From assembly GCA_965229345.1 (NCBI GenBank), contig OZ245872.1:1860001-1924000 (forward strand): DNA of 64,000 nt. The letters are read 5' to 3'. Shown here piece after piece: positions 1-10,878 of this stretch. The stretch is from PBB1 sp965229345 (lineage in GTDB: Bacteria > Pseudomonadota > Gammaproteobacteria > Burkholderiales > Burkholderiaceae_C). The notes under the pieces were generated by a model. The model made no database searches. It had not been told where the DNA came from and was given only the letters and a program-made list of their open reading frames with translations. The position numbers and the translations under genes were made by a program. The stretch's first letter is position 1. The number at the start of each line of letters is the position of its first letter.

Positions 1-1593
1 CGAGGACTGGCCCAGGCTGAGTTGCGTGCCCTGGCTGCAGTAGCGGCTCTTCAGCTCACTGATCCGCTGCGCCAGTGCCGCGTGGTCGGCGATCTTGGCC
101 GCGTGGCGGTGCAGCACCGCGGTGGCCAGCTCGATCAGCTTGGCGTTCAGCGTTTCGAGACCCTTGGCCATCAGAGATTCCACGGCGGCCGTGGGTGATC
201 CGCTGAGGCTGTGCGCCATCGCCTTTTCGGCCATGCTGCTGATGCCGTGCTGGCCCTCGTGGATCAGCGCCGCGTAGACCTGATCGTTTGCAGCCGCTCC
301 GCACAGCACCTCGCACGAGGCCTTCGACACGCAGTAGCGCTGGGCGATTTCGGTGACCCACGATTCGGCCTCGTCCAGCGCGACCTCGTTCTGGCGCAGC
401 CGGGCCAGCACCGCGAGCAGGTTGGTGGCGGCCTGCTGGTCGAAATCTTCGCAGCGGATGTCGGCGGCCAGCTCGCGAACGAGCTTCGCGCAGTCGGCGA
501 ACTGGCGGGCCTGCAGGGCCTGAAGCACGCTGGCCACGCGGAAGTAGCGCTGAAGTCGAGGGCTGTCGTTCTGCCGTTCCAGCGCGAGTGCGAGGTTGGA
601 GACAACCCGCCCCAGCGCCTTGGTGTCGCGCTTGTCGAAATGCATCATCGCCAGCAGCACGAGGCTTTGGCAATCGAACATCTTGGAGGTCACGCCCAGG
701 CGCGCCGATCGCTCCAGCGCGGCGGTGGCGTCGTCGGTCTGCCCGAGGAAGAACGCCAGCGTGCCCTGCTTCTGCAGCCGTGTGATGCTGTGCGGCGTGA
801 TCGTGGCCGCCGTGCGGTAGGTTTCCAGGGCATCGCCCAGCTGGCCCTGCTCGATCTGCACCTGTCCCATCACGTCGTAGGCGTCGGCATAGCCGGGTTG
901 TTCTTCGATCAGGCTGTCGAGCGTCTGGGCGGCTTTCGCCATCTGGCCGACCGCGAGGTCGACACGGGCCAGGCCCAGCCGGGCCCAGGGCAGGCCGCGT
1001 GCGTCGAGAACGGATTGGTACAGCGCGCGTGCCGAGGCGTGGTCACCGACCCGCAGGAACAGCTCGGCACCGATGCGCGCGGCATACAGCCAGAACTCGC
1101 CACGGGATTGGTAACGCTCCTGGCACAGGCGCGCGGCGGCGGCGAAGTCGCCGGCTTCGATCGCCTTGAAGATCGGGCGCAGCACCTTCTTGCGGTGGCG
1201 CGCCTGCAGCACGCGCTCTTCCAGTGCAGAAGCGGCGTGCGGCTTGATCAGGTAGCTGTCGAGCGCCGATTCAGCGGCCTCGGCGACCTTGGTGTACGAA
1301 CACTCGCCGGTGACCATGACGAACACGGTGGCGTAGGGCAGCAATTGCGAACGCCGCAGGTCGTCGAGCAGGTCCTGGCCCGACATCGGTGAATTGTCGA
1401 AGTGGTAGTCGCACAGCACGATGTCGAACTCGTTGTTCTCGAGTTCGCGTCGGGCGTCGGTCACGCGGCTGGTCTGCGACACCTGCCCGATGCCAATGTC
1501 GCGCAGCATGTTCATCAGGATACTGCGCGAGGTCGGGTTGCTGTCGATCACCAGCGCCTTGCAGTCTTCGGCTTCTTGGCGGGTCAAACGCAT
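1..1593 (-). CDS. Receiver-domain response regulator with TPR-like C-terminus (3' end outside window)
   Basis: About 531 codons are visible and the gene runs off the left edge. Residues 1-130 form a CheY-like receiver: the acidic pocket includes Asp17, the likely phospho-acceptor is Asp62 in an LCDYH context, followed by the switch Thr in FVMVTGE and the conserved Lys in LIKPH. The rest is helical and Ala/Leu-rich with TPR-like repeats (for example ARLGLARVDLAVGQMAKAAQ), so the output is probably protein-protein contact, not DNA binding. The ATG at 1593 is chosen because the receiver fold starts there. No histidine kinase lies nearby, so it is an orphan regulator in this window. A strong hairpin (1601-1629) separates it from dnaJ. 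The family is clear; the role is unknown. Confidence 0.85.
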   Translation of the reverse strand, partial: MRLTRQEAEDCKALVIDSNPTSRSILMNMLRDIGIGQVSQTSRVTDARRELENNEFDIVLCDYHFDNSPMSGQDLLDDLRRSQLLPYATVFVMVTGECSYTKVAEAAESALDSYLIKPHAASALEERVLQARHRKKVLRPIFKAIEAGDFAAAARLCQERYQSRGEFWLYAARIGAELFLRVGDHASARALYQSVLDARGLPWARLGLARVDLAVGQMAKAAQTLDSLIEEQPGYADAYDVMGQVQIEQGQLGDALETYRTAATITPHSITRLQKQGTLAFFLGQTDDATAALERSARLGVTSKMFDCQSLVLLAMMHFDKRDTKALGRVVSNLALALERQNDSPRLQRYFRVASVLQALQARQFADCAKLVRELAADIRCEDFDQQAATNLLAVLARLRQNEVALDEAESWVTEIAQRYCVSKASCEVLCGAAANDQVYAALIHEGQHGISSMAEKAMAHSLSGSPTAAVESLMAKGLETLNAKLIELATAVLHRHAAKIADHAALAQRISELKSRYCSQGTQLSLGQSS

Positions 1594-1600
1594 GAATGGT

Positions 1601-1629
1601 CGATATCCGGTGGGGGTGACCGGATATCG
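1601..1629 (-). repeat. Perfect 11-bp inverted repeat between dnaJ and the response regulator
   Basis: CGATATCCGGT at 1601-1611 is exactly complementary to ACCGGATATCG at 1619-1629, with a 7-base loop. It lies between the dnaJ stop and the start of the downstream gene, both on the minus strand. No T-run follows, so it is not a classical terminator. It may stabilise the dnaJ mRNA end, or control translation of the response regulator, which has no evident Shine-Dalgarno site. Confidence 0.6.
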
Positions 1630-1642
1630 GCCCGCTACCGCT

Positions 1643-2785
1643 TCACTTGAAGATGTCTTTGACCCGATCCGACCACGACTTCGAGTTCGGCGAGTGCTTG
1701 TCCCCGCCTTTCTGGAACGACTCGTCCAGTTCCTTGAGCAGTTTGCGCTGGTGCTCGGTCAGCTTGACCGGCGTTTCGACGGTGACATGGCAGTACAGGT
1801 CGCCCGGGTAGCTGGAGCGCAGGCCCTTGATGCCCTTGCCGCGCAGGCGGAAGGTCTTGCCGTGCTGGGTGCCTTCAGGCAGGTCGATCTCGGCCTTGCC
1901 GTTCAGCGTGGGCACCTGGATCTGCCCACCCAGCGCCGCCGTGATCATGCTGACCGGCGCGGTGCAATGCAGATCGTCGCCATCGCGTTCGAAGATCTCG
2001 TGCTGCTTGACGCGGATCTCGATGTAGAGGTCGCCCGGTGGGCCGCCGTTGGTGCCGGGCTCGCCATTGCCGGCCGAGCGGATGCGCATGCCTTCGTTGA
2101 TGCCGGCCGGGATCTTGACCTCGAGCGTCTTCGATTTCTTGATGCGTCCCTGGCCGCTGCAGGCAGTGCAGGGCTCGGGGATCACCTTGCCGGCGCCGCG
2201 GCAGGTCGGGCAGGTCTGCTGAATGCTGAAAAAGCCCTGGCGCATCGTGACCGCGCCCGAGCCATTGCAGCTGCCGCACATCTTGGCGCTGGTGCCCGGC
2301 TTGGCGCCGCTGCCCTTGCAGGTCTCGCAGCTTTCGTAGGACGGGATGCGGATCTGCGTTTCCTTGCCGGCAGCGGCTTCTTCCAGCGTGATCTCCATCT
2401 GATACGACAGATCGCTGCCGCGGAACACCTGCTGGCCGCCGCCACGGCGCTGGCCACCGCCACCTCCGAAGATGTCACCGAAGATGTCGCCGAAGGCCTC
2501 GGCAAAACCGCCCATGTTGTCGCCACCGGGGCGGAATCCACCGCCCATGTTCGGGTCGACGCCGGCGTGGCCGTACTGGTCGTAGGCCGCTCGCTTCTGC
2601 GCGTCGGACAGCATCTCGTAGGCCTCTTTGGCCTCTTTGAACTTCTCTTCTGCCTTCTTCGCATCGTCACCCTGGTTGCGGTCAGGGTGGTGCTTCATCG
2701 CCAGCTTGCGATAGGCCTTCTTGATGTCGTCCTCGGAGGCGTTCTTCGCCACGCCCAGGATCTCGTAGTAATCGCGCTTTGCCAT
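1643..2785 (-). CDS. dnaJ: Chaperone protein DnaJ (Hsp40)
   Basis: Cytoplasmic co-chaperone that delivers unfolded substrates to DnaK and stimulates its ATPase. The 380-residue product has the full class I layout: J-domain at residues 1-70 with HPD at 33-35, a Gly/Phe-rich stretch with GGGF and DIFGGGGG, four CxxCxGxG zinc motifs (CETCKGSG, CGSCNGSG, CPTCRGAG, CTACSGQG), then the C-terminal substrate-binding domains. The ATG at 2785 gives the universal MAKRDYYE start; the GTG five codons upstream is less likely. It follows dnaK by 130 bp and completes the grpE-dnaK-dnaJ cluster. Confidence 0.98.
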   Translation of the reverse strand: MAKRDYYEILGVAKNASEDDIKKAYRKLAMKHHPDRNQGDDAKKAEEKFKEAKEAYEMLSDAQKRAAYDQYGHAGVDPNMGGGFRPGGDNMGGFAEAFGDIFGDIFGGGGGQRRGGGQQVFRGSDLSYQMEITLEEAAAGKETQIRIPSYESCETCKGSGAKPGTSAKMCGSCNGSGAVTMRQGFFSIQQTCPTCRGAGKVIPEPCTACSGQGRIKKSKTLEVKIPAGINEGMRIRSAGNGEPGTNGGPPGDLYIEIRVKQHEIFERDGDDLHCTAPVSMITAALGGQIQVPTLNGKAEIDLPEGTQHGKTFRLRGKGIKGLRSSYPGDLYCHVTVETPVKLTEHQRKLLKELDESFQKGGDKHSPNSKSWSDRVKDIFK

Positions 2786-2915
2786 CGATTCATCCGTCAC
2801 GCCGCAGCGTCTGGTTCAAACAAGAACGCCGCGTGGGGCCTGCGCTTGCGCACGAGCACCCTGACGCGGCGAGGTCACCGGGTCGCCCCGGTGCCGGTGT
2901 GTCATCGAGTTCGTG

Positions 2916-4868
<1,953 letters not shown>

Positions 4869-4909
4869 GTCGAAATCTCCTGAATGTTGAAACTGGCTTG
4901 ATGACAAGT

Positions 4910-4935
4910 TGTGGATAACTTGCGTGTTTTTCAAG
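4910..4935 (-). promoter_or_regulatory. DnaA-box-like palindrome and CTTGAAA element upstream of dnaK
   Basis: On the minus strand the grpE-dnaK gap holds TTATCCACA (4910-4918), identical to the DnaA-box consensus. It sits inside the inverted repeat CAAGTT-N6-AACTTG. Just upstream is CTTGAAA (4929-4935), which matches the -35 of heat-shock sigma-32 promoters; the matching -10 is poor. Both motifs are read directly from the sequence. Function in dnaK expression is inferred. Confidence 0.4.
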
Positions 4936-4967
4936 GGGCTGCGTGCAGCCACCCGATCAAGTGATCG

Positions 4968-5504
4968 TTATTTGGGGGCGGTCACGGTGACCAATGCCGG
5001 ACGCAGCACGCGATCCGAAATCAGATAACCCTTTTGCAGCACCGCGACCACGGTGTTGGCTTCCTGATCGGCCGGCACCACGCTGATGGCCTGGTGCTGG
5101 TGCGGGTCGAACTTCGCGCTGGCAGCGGGATTGATCTCGATGACCCGGTTGCGCTCCAGCGCGCTGGCGAGTTGCCGCAAGGTGGCGTGTACGCCTTCGA
5201 GCAGCTGTTCTGGCGTGGCGCTGGGCAGGGCGATCGCTGCTTCCAGGCTGTCCTTCACGGGCAGCAGGCTCTCTGCGAAACCTTCGACAGCGAACTTGCG
5301 TGCTTTGGAGATCTCGTCTTCCGCGCGGCGGCGGGTGTTTTCTGCCTCGGCCTTGGCCCGCAGGTAGGCGTCGGCCACCTCCGCGTGCTTGGCCTCCAAT
5401 TCGGCGAGCTTCGAACTGGCGTCGGCGGCTGTCGACGGACCGTTGGCGCTGTGGTCGTTCGATGGATCGGTGTCTGCGGGTGCTTGTGGTTCGTTTTGGC
5501 TCAT
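4968..5504 (-). CDS. grpE: Nucleotide exchange factor GrpE
   Basis: Releases ADP from DnaK. The 178-residue protein has an acidic, disordered N-terminus (residues 1-32), a long coiled-coil helix from about 33 to 85 containing AYLRAKAEAENTRRRAEDE, and the C-terminal beta-wing with FDPHQHQAIS and VVAVLQKGYLISDRVLRPALV, the GrpE signature. It lies 100 bp upstream of dnaK and is the first gene of the chaperone cluster. Confidence 0.97.
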   Translation of the reverse strand: MSQNEPQAPADTDPSNDHSANGPSTAADASSKLAELEAKHAEVADAYLRAKAEAENTRRRAEDEISKARKFAVEGFAESLLPVKDSLEAAIALPSATPEQLLEGVHATLRQLASALERNRVIEINPAASAKFDPHQHQAISVVPADQEANTVVAVLQKGYLISDRVLRPALVTVTAPK

Positions 5505-5530
5505 GTCGGCTCGATTCCCTTCAAGCTGGG

Positions 5531-5558
5531 ACTTGAGGCCGATTCCCTCTATTTCAAG
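5531..5558 (-). promoter_or_regulatory. Candidate sigma-32 heat-shock promoter of grpE
   Basis: On the minus strand CTTGAAA (5552-5558) is followed after 13 bases by CCTCAAGT (5531-5538), which partly resembles the CCCCATnT heat-shock -10. The -35 lies inside the inverted repeat CCCTCT-TGAAAT-AGAGGG. No CIRCE repeat (TTAGCACTC-N9-GAGTGCTAA) is present, so sigma-32 control is more likely here than HrcA repression. Confidence 0.4.
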
Positions 5559-5600
5559 AGGGACTTTGCAGGGCCAGTGGCGATACCCAAGAGACGCGGG

Positions 5601-5993
5601 TCAATCGCCGTCGACCGAGGCGCTCCAGCGGTTCCAGTCGGTCAGCTTGCGGCGATCGCGCTTGGTGGGGCGGCCTTGCTCGATCGCCAATGACGGTTCA
5701 GCCGCCTCGCGCCGTTCGCGAGCCACTTTCTCACGCAGCGCGATGCTCTCCTCGGTTTCCAGATACAGGGCCTGGGCGATCGGTGCCGGACCGCGCATCT
5801 CGCTGAGTGCCACGACGACGATGGTGCGCAGCACCGGCCCCTGGCGCAGCTCGATGCGATCACCCGGGCGCACTTCGCGCGACGGCTTGGCCGCTTGCGC
5901 GTTGACGCTGATCCGGCCTTTGCCGATCTCGTCGGTCGCGAGGCTGCGGGTCTTGTAGAAGCGGGCGGCCCAGAGCCACTTGTCGAGTCTCAA
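5601..5993 (-). CDS. hslR: Heat-shock RNA-binding protein Hsp15 (S4 domain)
   Basis: Small basic protein of 130 residues. An S4 RNA-binding domain occupies roughly residues 1-60 (MRLDKWLWAARFYKTR, then GRISVNAQAAKPSREVRPGD), followed by an Arg/Lys-rich C-terminus (RPTKRDRRKLTDW). In E. coli, Hsp15 binds free 50S subunits carrying stalled nascent chains. It sits between hemH and the chaperone genes on the same strand, which fits a heat-shock role. Length matches the family. Confidence 0.93.
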   Translation of the reverse strand: MRLDKWLWAARFYKTRSLATDEIGKGRISVNAQAAKPSREVRPGDRIELRQGPVLRTIVVVALSEMRGPAPIAQALYLETEESIALREKVARERREAAEPSLAIEQGRPTKRDRRKLTDWNRWSASVDGD

Positions 5994-6036
5994 GTGCCCA
6001 TCCTGTGCGTCGAGTCGTCAGTCAGCGGCGACCGGT

Positions 6037-7134
6037 TCAGCGCTCGGCACCGAGCGCGAGCGCGCGCTCGCGCTGGGCCGCCAACGCAGCGGTGTCCGGC
6101 GCGCCGCTGCAGTCCCAGCCCTGCAGGTGCGTGATCACGATGTCGGTCAGGGCCAGCAGCCATTCGTGCTGGTCGTTCAGGCAGGGCAGGTAGTTGAACT
6201 CGGACCCGCCGGCATTGATGAAGGCCACCCGGGCTTCCTGCGCGATTTCTTCCAGCGTTTCGAGGCAATCGGTGGCGAAGCCGGGGCACATGATGTCCAC
6301 CCGCTTCACGCCTTGTGAGGCCAGGGCGACCAACGTCGGCTCGGTGTAGGGCTGCAGCCATTCGGCCTTGCCGAACCGGCTTTGAAACGTGACCACCAAT
6401 TCGTCTGCGGCCAAGCCCAGGCGCTCCCTCAGCAGGCGCGCTGTCTTCAGGCACTGGCAGTGATAGGGGTCGCCCAGCAGCAAGGTGCGGCGTGGCACGC
6501 CATGGAAGCTGAGCACCAGACGCTCGGGCCGGCCGTTGTGCTTCCAGTGCTCGGTGACGCGCAAAGCCAGTGCGGTGATGTAGCCCGGGTGGTCGTGGTA
6601 CTGGTTGACGAAGCGGAACTCCGGCAGCCAGCGCGAGAGACGGCCCCAGGTGGAAACCGCGTCACTGACGCTGGCCGTGGTGGGGCCGGAATACTGCGGG
6701 TACAGCGGCAGCACCAAGACGCGGGTGATGCCGGCGGTGCGCAGCTCGTCGAGTACCGCAGGAATGGCCGGCGAACCGTAGCGCATCGCTGGACGCACCA
6801 GCACACGGTGTCCTCGCTCGCCGAGATAGCCTTGCAACATCGCGGCCTGTTTCCGGGTCCAGACCTTCAGCGGCGAACCTTCGTCGGTCCAGATCGTGGC
6901 GTACTTGGCCGCCGACTGTTTGGGCCGCACCTGCAGGATCACGCCGTTGAGGATGAACCACCACACCAGCCGTGGAATCTCGACGACGCGTGGATCGCTC
7001 AGGAATTCCTTCAGATAGCGCCGCAGCGCCGGCGCCGTGGGGGCATCCGGCGTGCCCAGATTGCACAGCAGCACGGCCGTGGTGGGCGTCACAGCGTGGC
7101 CATGTTCATGGACGGGTTCAGGGGCAAAGGGCAT
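6037..7134 (-). CDS. hemH: Ferrochelatase (protoheme ferro-lyase)
   Basis: Inserts Fe2+ into protoporphyrin IX in the last step of haem synthesis. The 365-residue product has the family opening VLLCNLGTPDAP, the catalytic His211 in LSFHGVP and Glu292 in CLETLEEI. Their spacing of 81 residues equals that of the B. subtilis catalytic pair. The ATG at 7134 is preferred over an upstream in-frame start because the family has only a short leader. No Fe-S cysteine cluster is evident at the C-terminus. It lies directly upstream of hslR on the same strand. Confidence 0.97.
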   Translation of the reverse strand: MPFAPEPVHEHGHAVTPTTAVLLCNLGTPDAPTAPALRRYLKEFLSDPRVVEIPRLVWWFILNGVILQVRPKQSAAKYATIWTDEGSPLKVWTRKQAAMLQGYLGERGHRVLVRPAMRYGSPAIPAVLDELRTAGITRVLVLPLYPQYSGPTTASVSDAVSTWGRLSRWLPEFRFVNQYHDHPGYITALALRVTEHWKHNGRPERLVLSFHGVPRRTLLLGDPYHCQCLKTARLLRERLGLAADELVVTFQSRFGKAEWLQPYTEPTLVALASQGVKRVDIMCPGFATDCLETLEEIAQEARVAFINAGGSEFNYLPCLNDQHEWLLALTDIVITHLQGWDCSGAPDTAALAAQRERALALGAER

Positions 7135-7233
7135 GCGGGATCCGCAAAAGGGCAACCTGCAATTATCGATGCAGGCCGACGGCTTGAGCACGCTCCGCCC
7201 GGCGATGCGCTGCGCGGCGGGCCGCGGCTGCCA

Positions 7234-8184
7234 TCAGAGCTGTGCGGGAGGCTGTTTGGAGGTCTCGGCGAAACGCAGCACTTCGAATCGGACGCAAGGC
7301 GCCGTCGGGTCGGATGGTGAGGTGCCCAGACCCACCACACCGCTGCCATGCAGCGTGCAGGTGCCGCGTCGCAGCGTGACCACTTCGGTGTCGCCGCTGA
7401 AGCGCACGTACGTTCCGTTGTAGCTGAGGTCAGACAACTGGAACGCTCCTCCGTGCCAGTCGATGCGGGCATGCGATCGCGAGACGCGGTTGTCATCGAT
7501 GCAGTAGGTGGCCTGGGTGCTGCGCCCCAGGATCACCGGCATGCTGCTGCTGGCGAACACCTGGTTCACGTCGAGCCAGATCAGGCGCACGCCTTCGGGC
7601 TCCGGGTTCGCCATGATGTCGCCGAAGGTGGTCGCTGCCATGTCGGTGAGCTGCTGCGTCTCGAGGATGTGCACCTCGACGGGCTCGACCCGACCGCGCA
7701 GCTGGAGGCGATCGAGGCGACGAAACTGACCCTGCTCGTAGGCTGGCAGCGCCGCCAGAACGGTGGAAGTGGCCAGTGTCTCGTTGTCACCCGAATGTTC
7801 GAGCAGGCGTGCAGCCACGTTGACGGCATCGCCGAAACAATCGCCCGCCATTTCGACCACTTCTCCATAGGCCAGACCGACCTGCAGTTTCAGTGTGCGG
7901 CCGACGGGTGACGCCATGGACGTTGTGTGCGCGTTGCCCGACGACAGTGCCTCGTGCATCTCGATGGAGGCTCTGACAGCGGCGGAAGCGTCACTGAAGG
8001 TGGCCATCAGGCCGTCGCCCAGCGTCTTGACCAGCGTGCCACCACGGGCGACCACCACCCGTCCCAGCATCGCGATGCTCTGCGTCACCCACTGGGTGGC
8101 AATGGCGTTGCCCAGGGACTCGTACAGACCTGTGCTGCCGCGCAGGTCGGCGAAGAGAACGCAACACGTGAGGGTTCGGGTCAT
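7234..8184 (-). CDS. Class III adenylate/guanylate cyclase fused to a C-terminal FHA domain
   Basis: 316 residues. The N-terminal cyclase homology domain (about 1-180) has both metal aspartates, Asp13 (FADLRGST) and Asp57 (KTLGDGLM), a substrate-selecting Lys53, and the Asn/Arg pair in GDAVNVAARL, so it looks catalytically competent and ATP-preferring. The C-terminal FHA domain (about 215-316) shows LGRS, VSRSHARI and SYNGTYV, the phospho-threonine binding residues. The protein is soluble, with no membrane segment. The ATG at 8184 is preferred over an in-frame TTG at 8223. A regulator read by a Ser/Thr kinase is plausible, but no kinase is nearby. Confidence 0.88.
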   Translation of the reverse strand: MTRTLTCCVLFADLRGSTGLYESLGNAIATQWVTQSIAMLGRVVVARGGTLVKTLGDGLMATFSDASAAVRASIEMHEALSSGNAHTTSMASPVGRTLKLQVGLAYGEVVEMAGDCFGDAVNVAARLLEHSGDNETLATSTVLAALPAYEQGQFRRLDRLQLRGRVEPVEVHILETQQLTDMAATTFGDIMANPEPEGVRLIWLDVNQVFASSSMPVILGRSTQATYCIDDNRVSRSHARIDWHGGAFQLSDLSYNGTYVRFSGDTEVVTLRRGTCTLHGSGVVGLGTSPSDPTAPCVRFEVLRFAETSKQPPAQL

Positions 8185-8229
8185 CCGCAGCAGGCCGTGA
8201 TCGAAGTCACAGTCTATCGTCAACAGGCG

Positions 8230-8256
8230 AAAAAAAGCCCCACCGGACGGTGAGGC
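8230..8256 (-). terminator. Rho-independent terminator downstream of rpoD
   Basis: On the minus strand the hairpin GCCTCACC-GTCC-GGTGGGGC (one G-T pair) is followed directly by seven Ts. It ends rpoD transcription before the cyclase gene starts at 8184. Confidence 0.8.
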
Positions 8257-8277
8257 TGGATGCTTCTTTGGAAGCGA

Positions 8278-8307
8278 TCAGAGGTTGTCCAGGTACGTGC
8301 GCAACTT
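8278..8307 (-). repeat. Second copy of the rpoD 3' end (30 bp), 101 bp downstream of the real one
   Basis: Reading the minus strand, 8278-8307 encodes KLRTYLDNL-stop, the same nine C-terminal residues that end rpoD at 8379-8408. The 27 coding bases differ at two positions and the stop is TGA instead of TAA. The copies are 101 bp apart and in different frames, so the second is not translated from rpoD unless a frameshift occurs. It looks like a remnant of a local duplication or of a longer ancestral rpoD end. Confidence 0.85.
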
Positions 8308-8378
8308 GTGGCTGCGCCGCAAATTGCGTTGCCGCTGCGCGGCAGCCCGCTGGAGCAGGCCACGCATCCAGCCAACCT

Positions 8379-10607
<2,229 letters not shown>

Positions 10608-10817
10608 GCAATTCCTAAATGGGACGGGGGTTCAACCCCCAAGGGCTCTACAGGTGGAGTCGAACGAGTCGTTCGACAAGCTCCGCATTCGGTGAATTGG
10701 AGGCAGAACCCACCGACCATGTCGCCGGATTCCATCGGCAATCACGCCCGTGACCTGGTGTCAGGGTGGATGCTGTCGCAATCACTGGAAATGCAGCAGT
10801 TTTTGGCGCAGCAGAGG

Positions 10818-10823
10818 ATTATA
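10818..10823 (-). promoter_or_regulatory. Candidate -10 element of the rpoD promoter
   Basis: A perfect TATAAT on the minus strand lies in the 271-bp dnaG-rpoD gap, about 210 bp before the rpoD start. The -35 at 17 bp spacing (TGCCTG) is weak. This suggests a separate rpoD promoter with a long leader. I saw nothing else convincing in the gap. Confidence 0.5.
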
Positions 10824-10878
10824 CCGTTCCACGCCTGAGACAGGCAGCGTTTCCAGTCGTGCCGTCATTCGGAAAACC

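Noticed and set aside
4869..5600. CIRCE element for HrcA control of the chaperone genes
   Set aside because: No TTAGCACTC-N9-GAGTGCTAA-like repeat in either gap.
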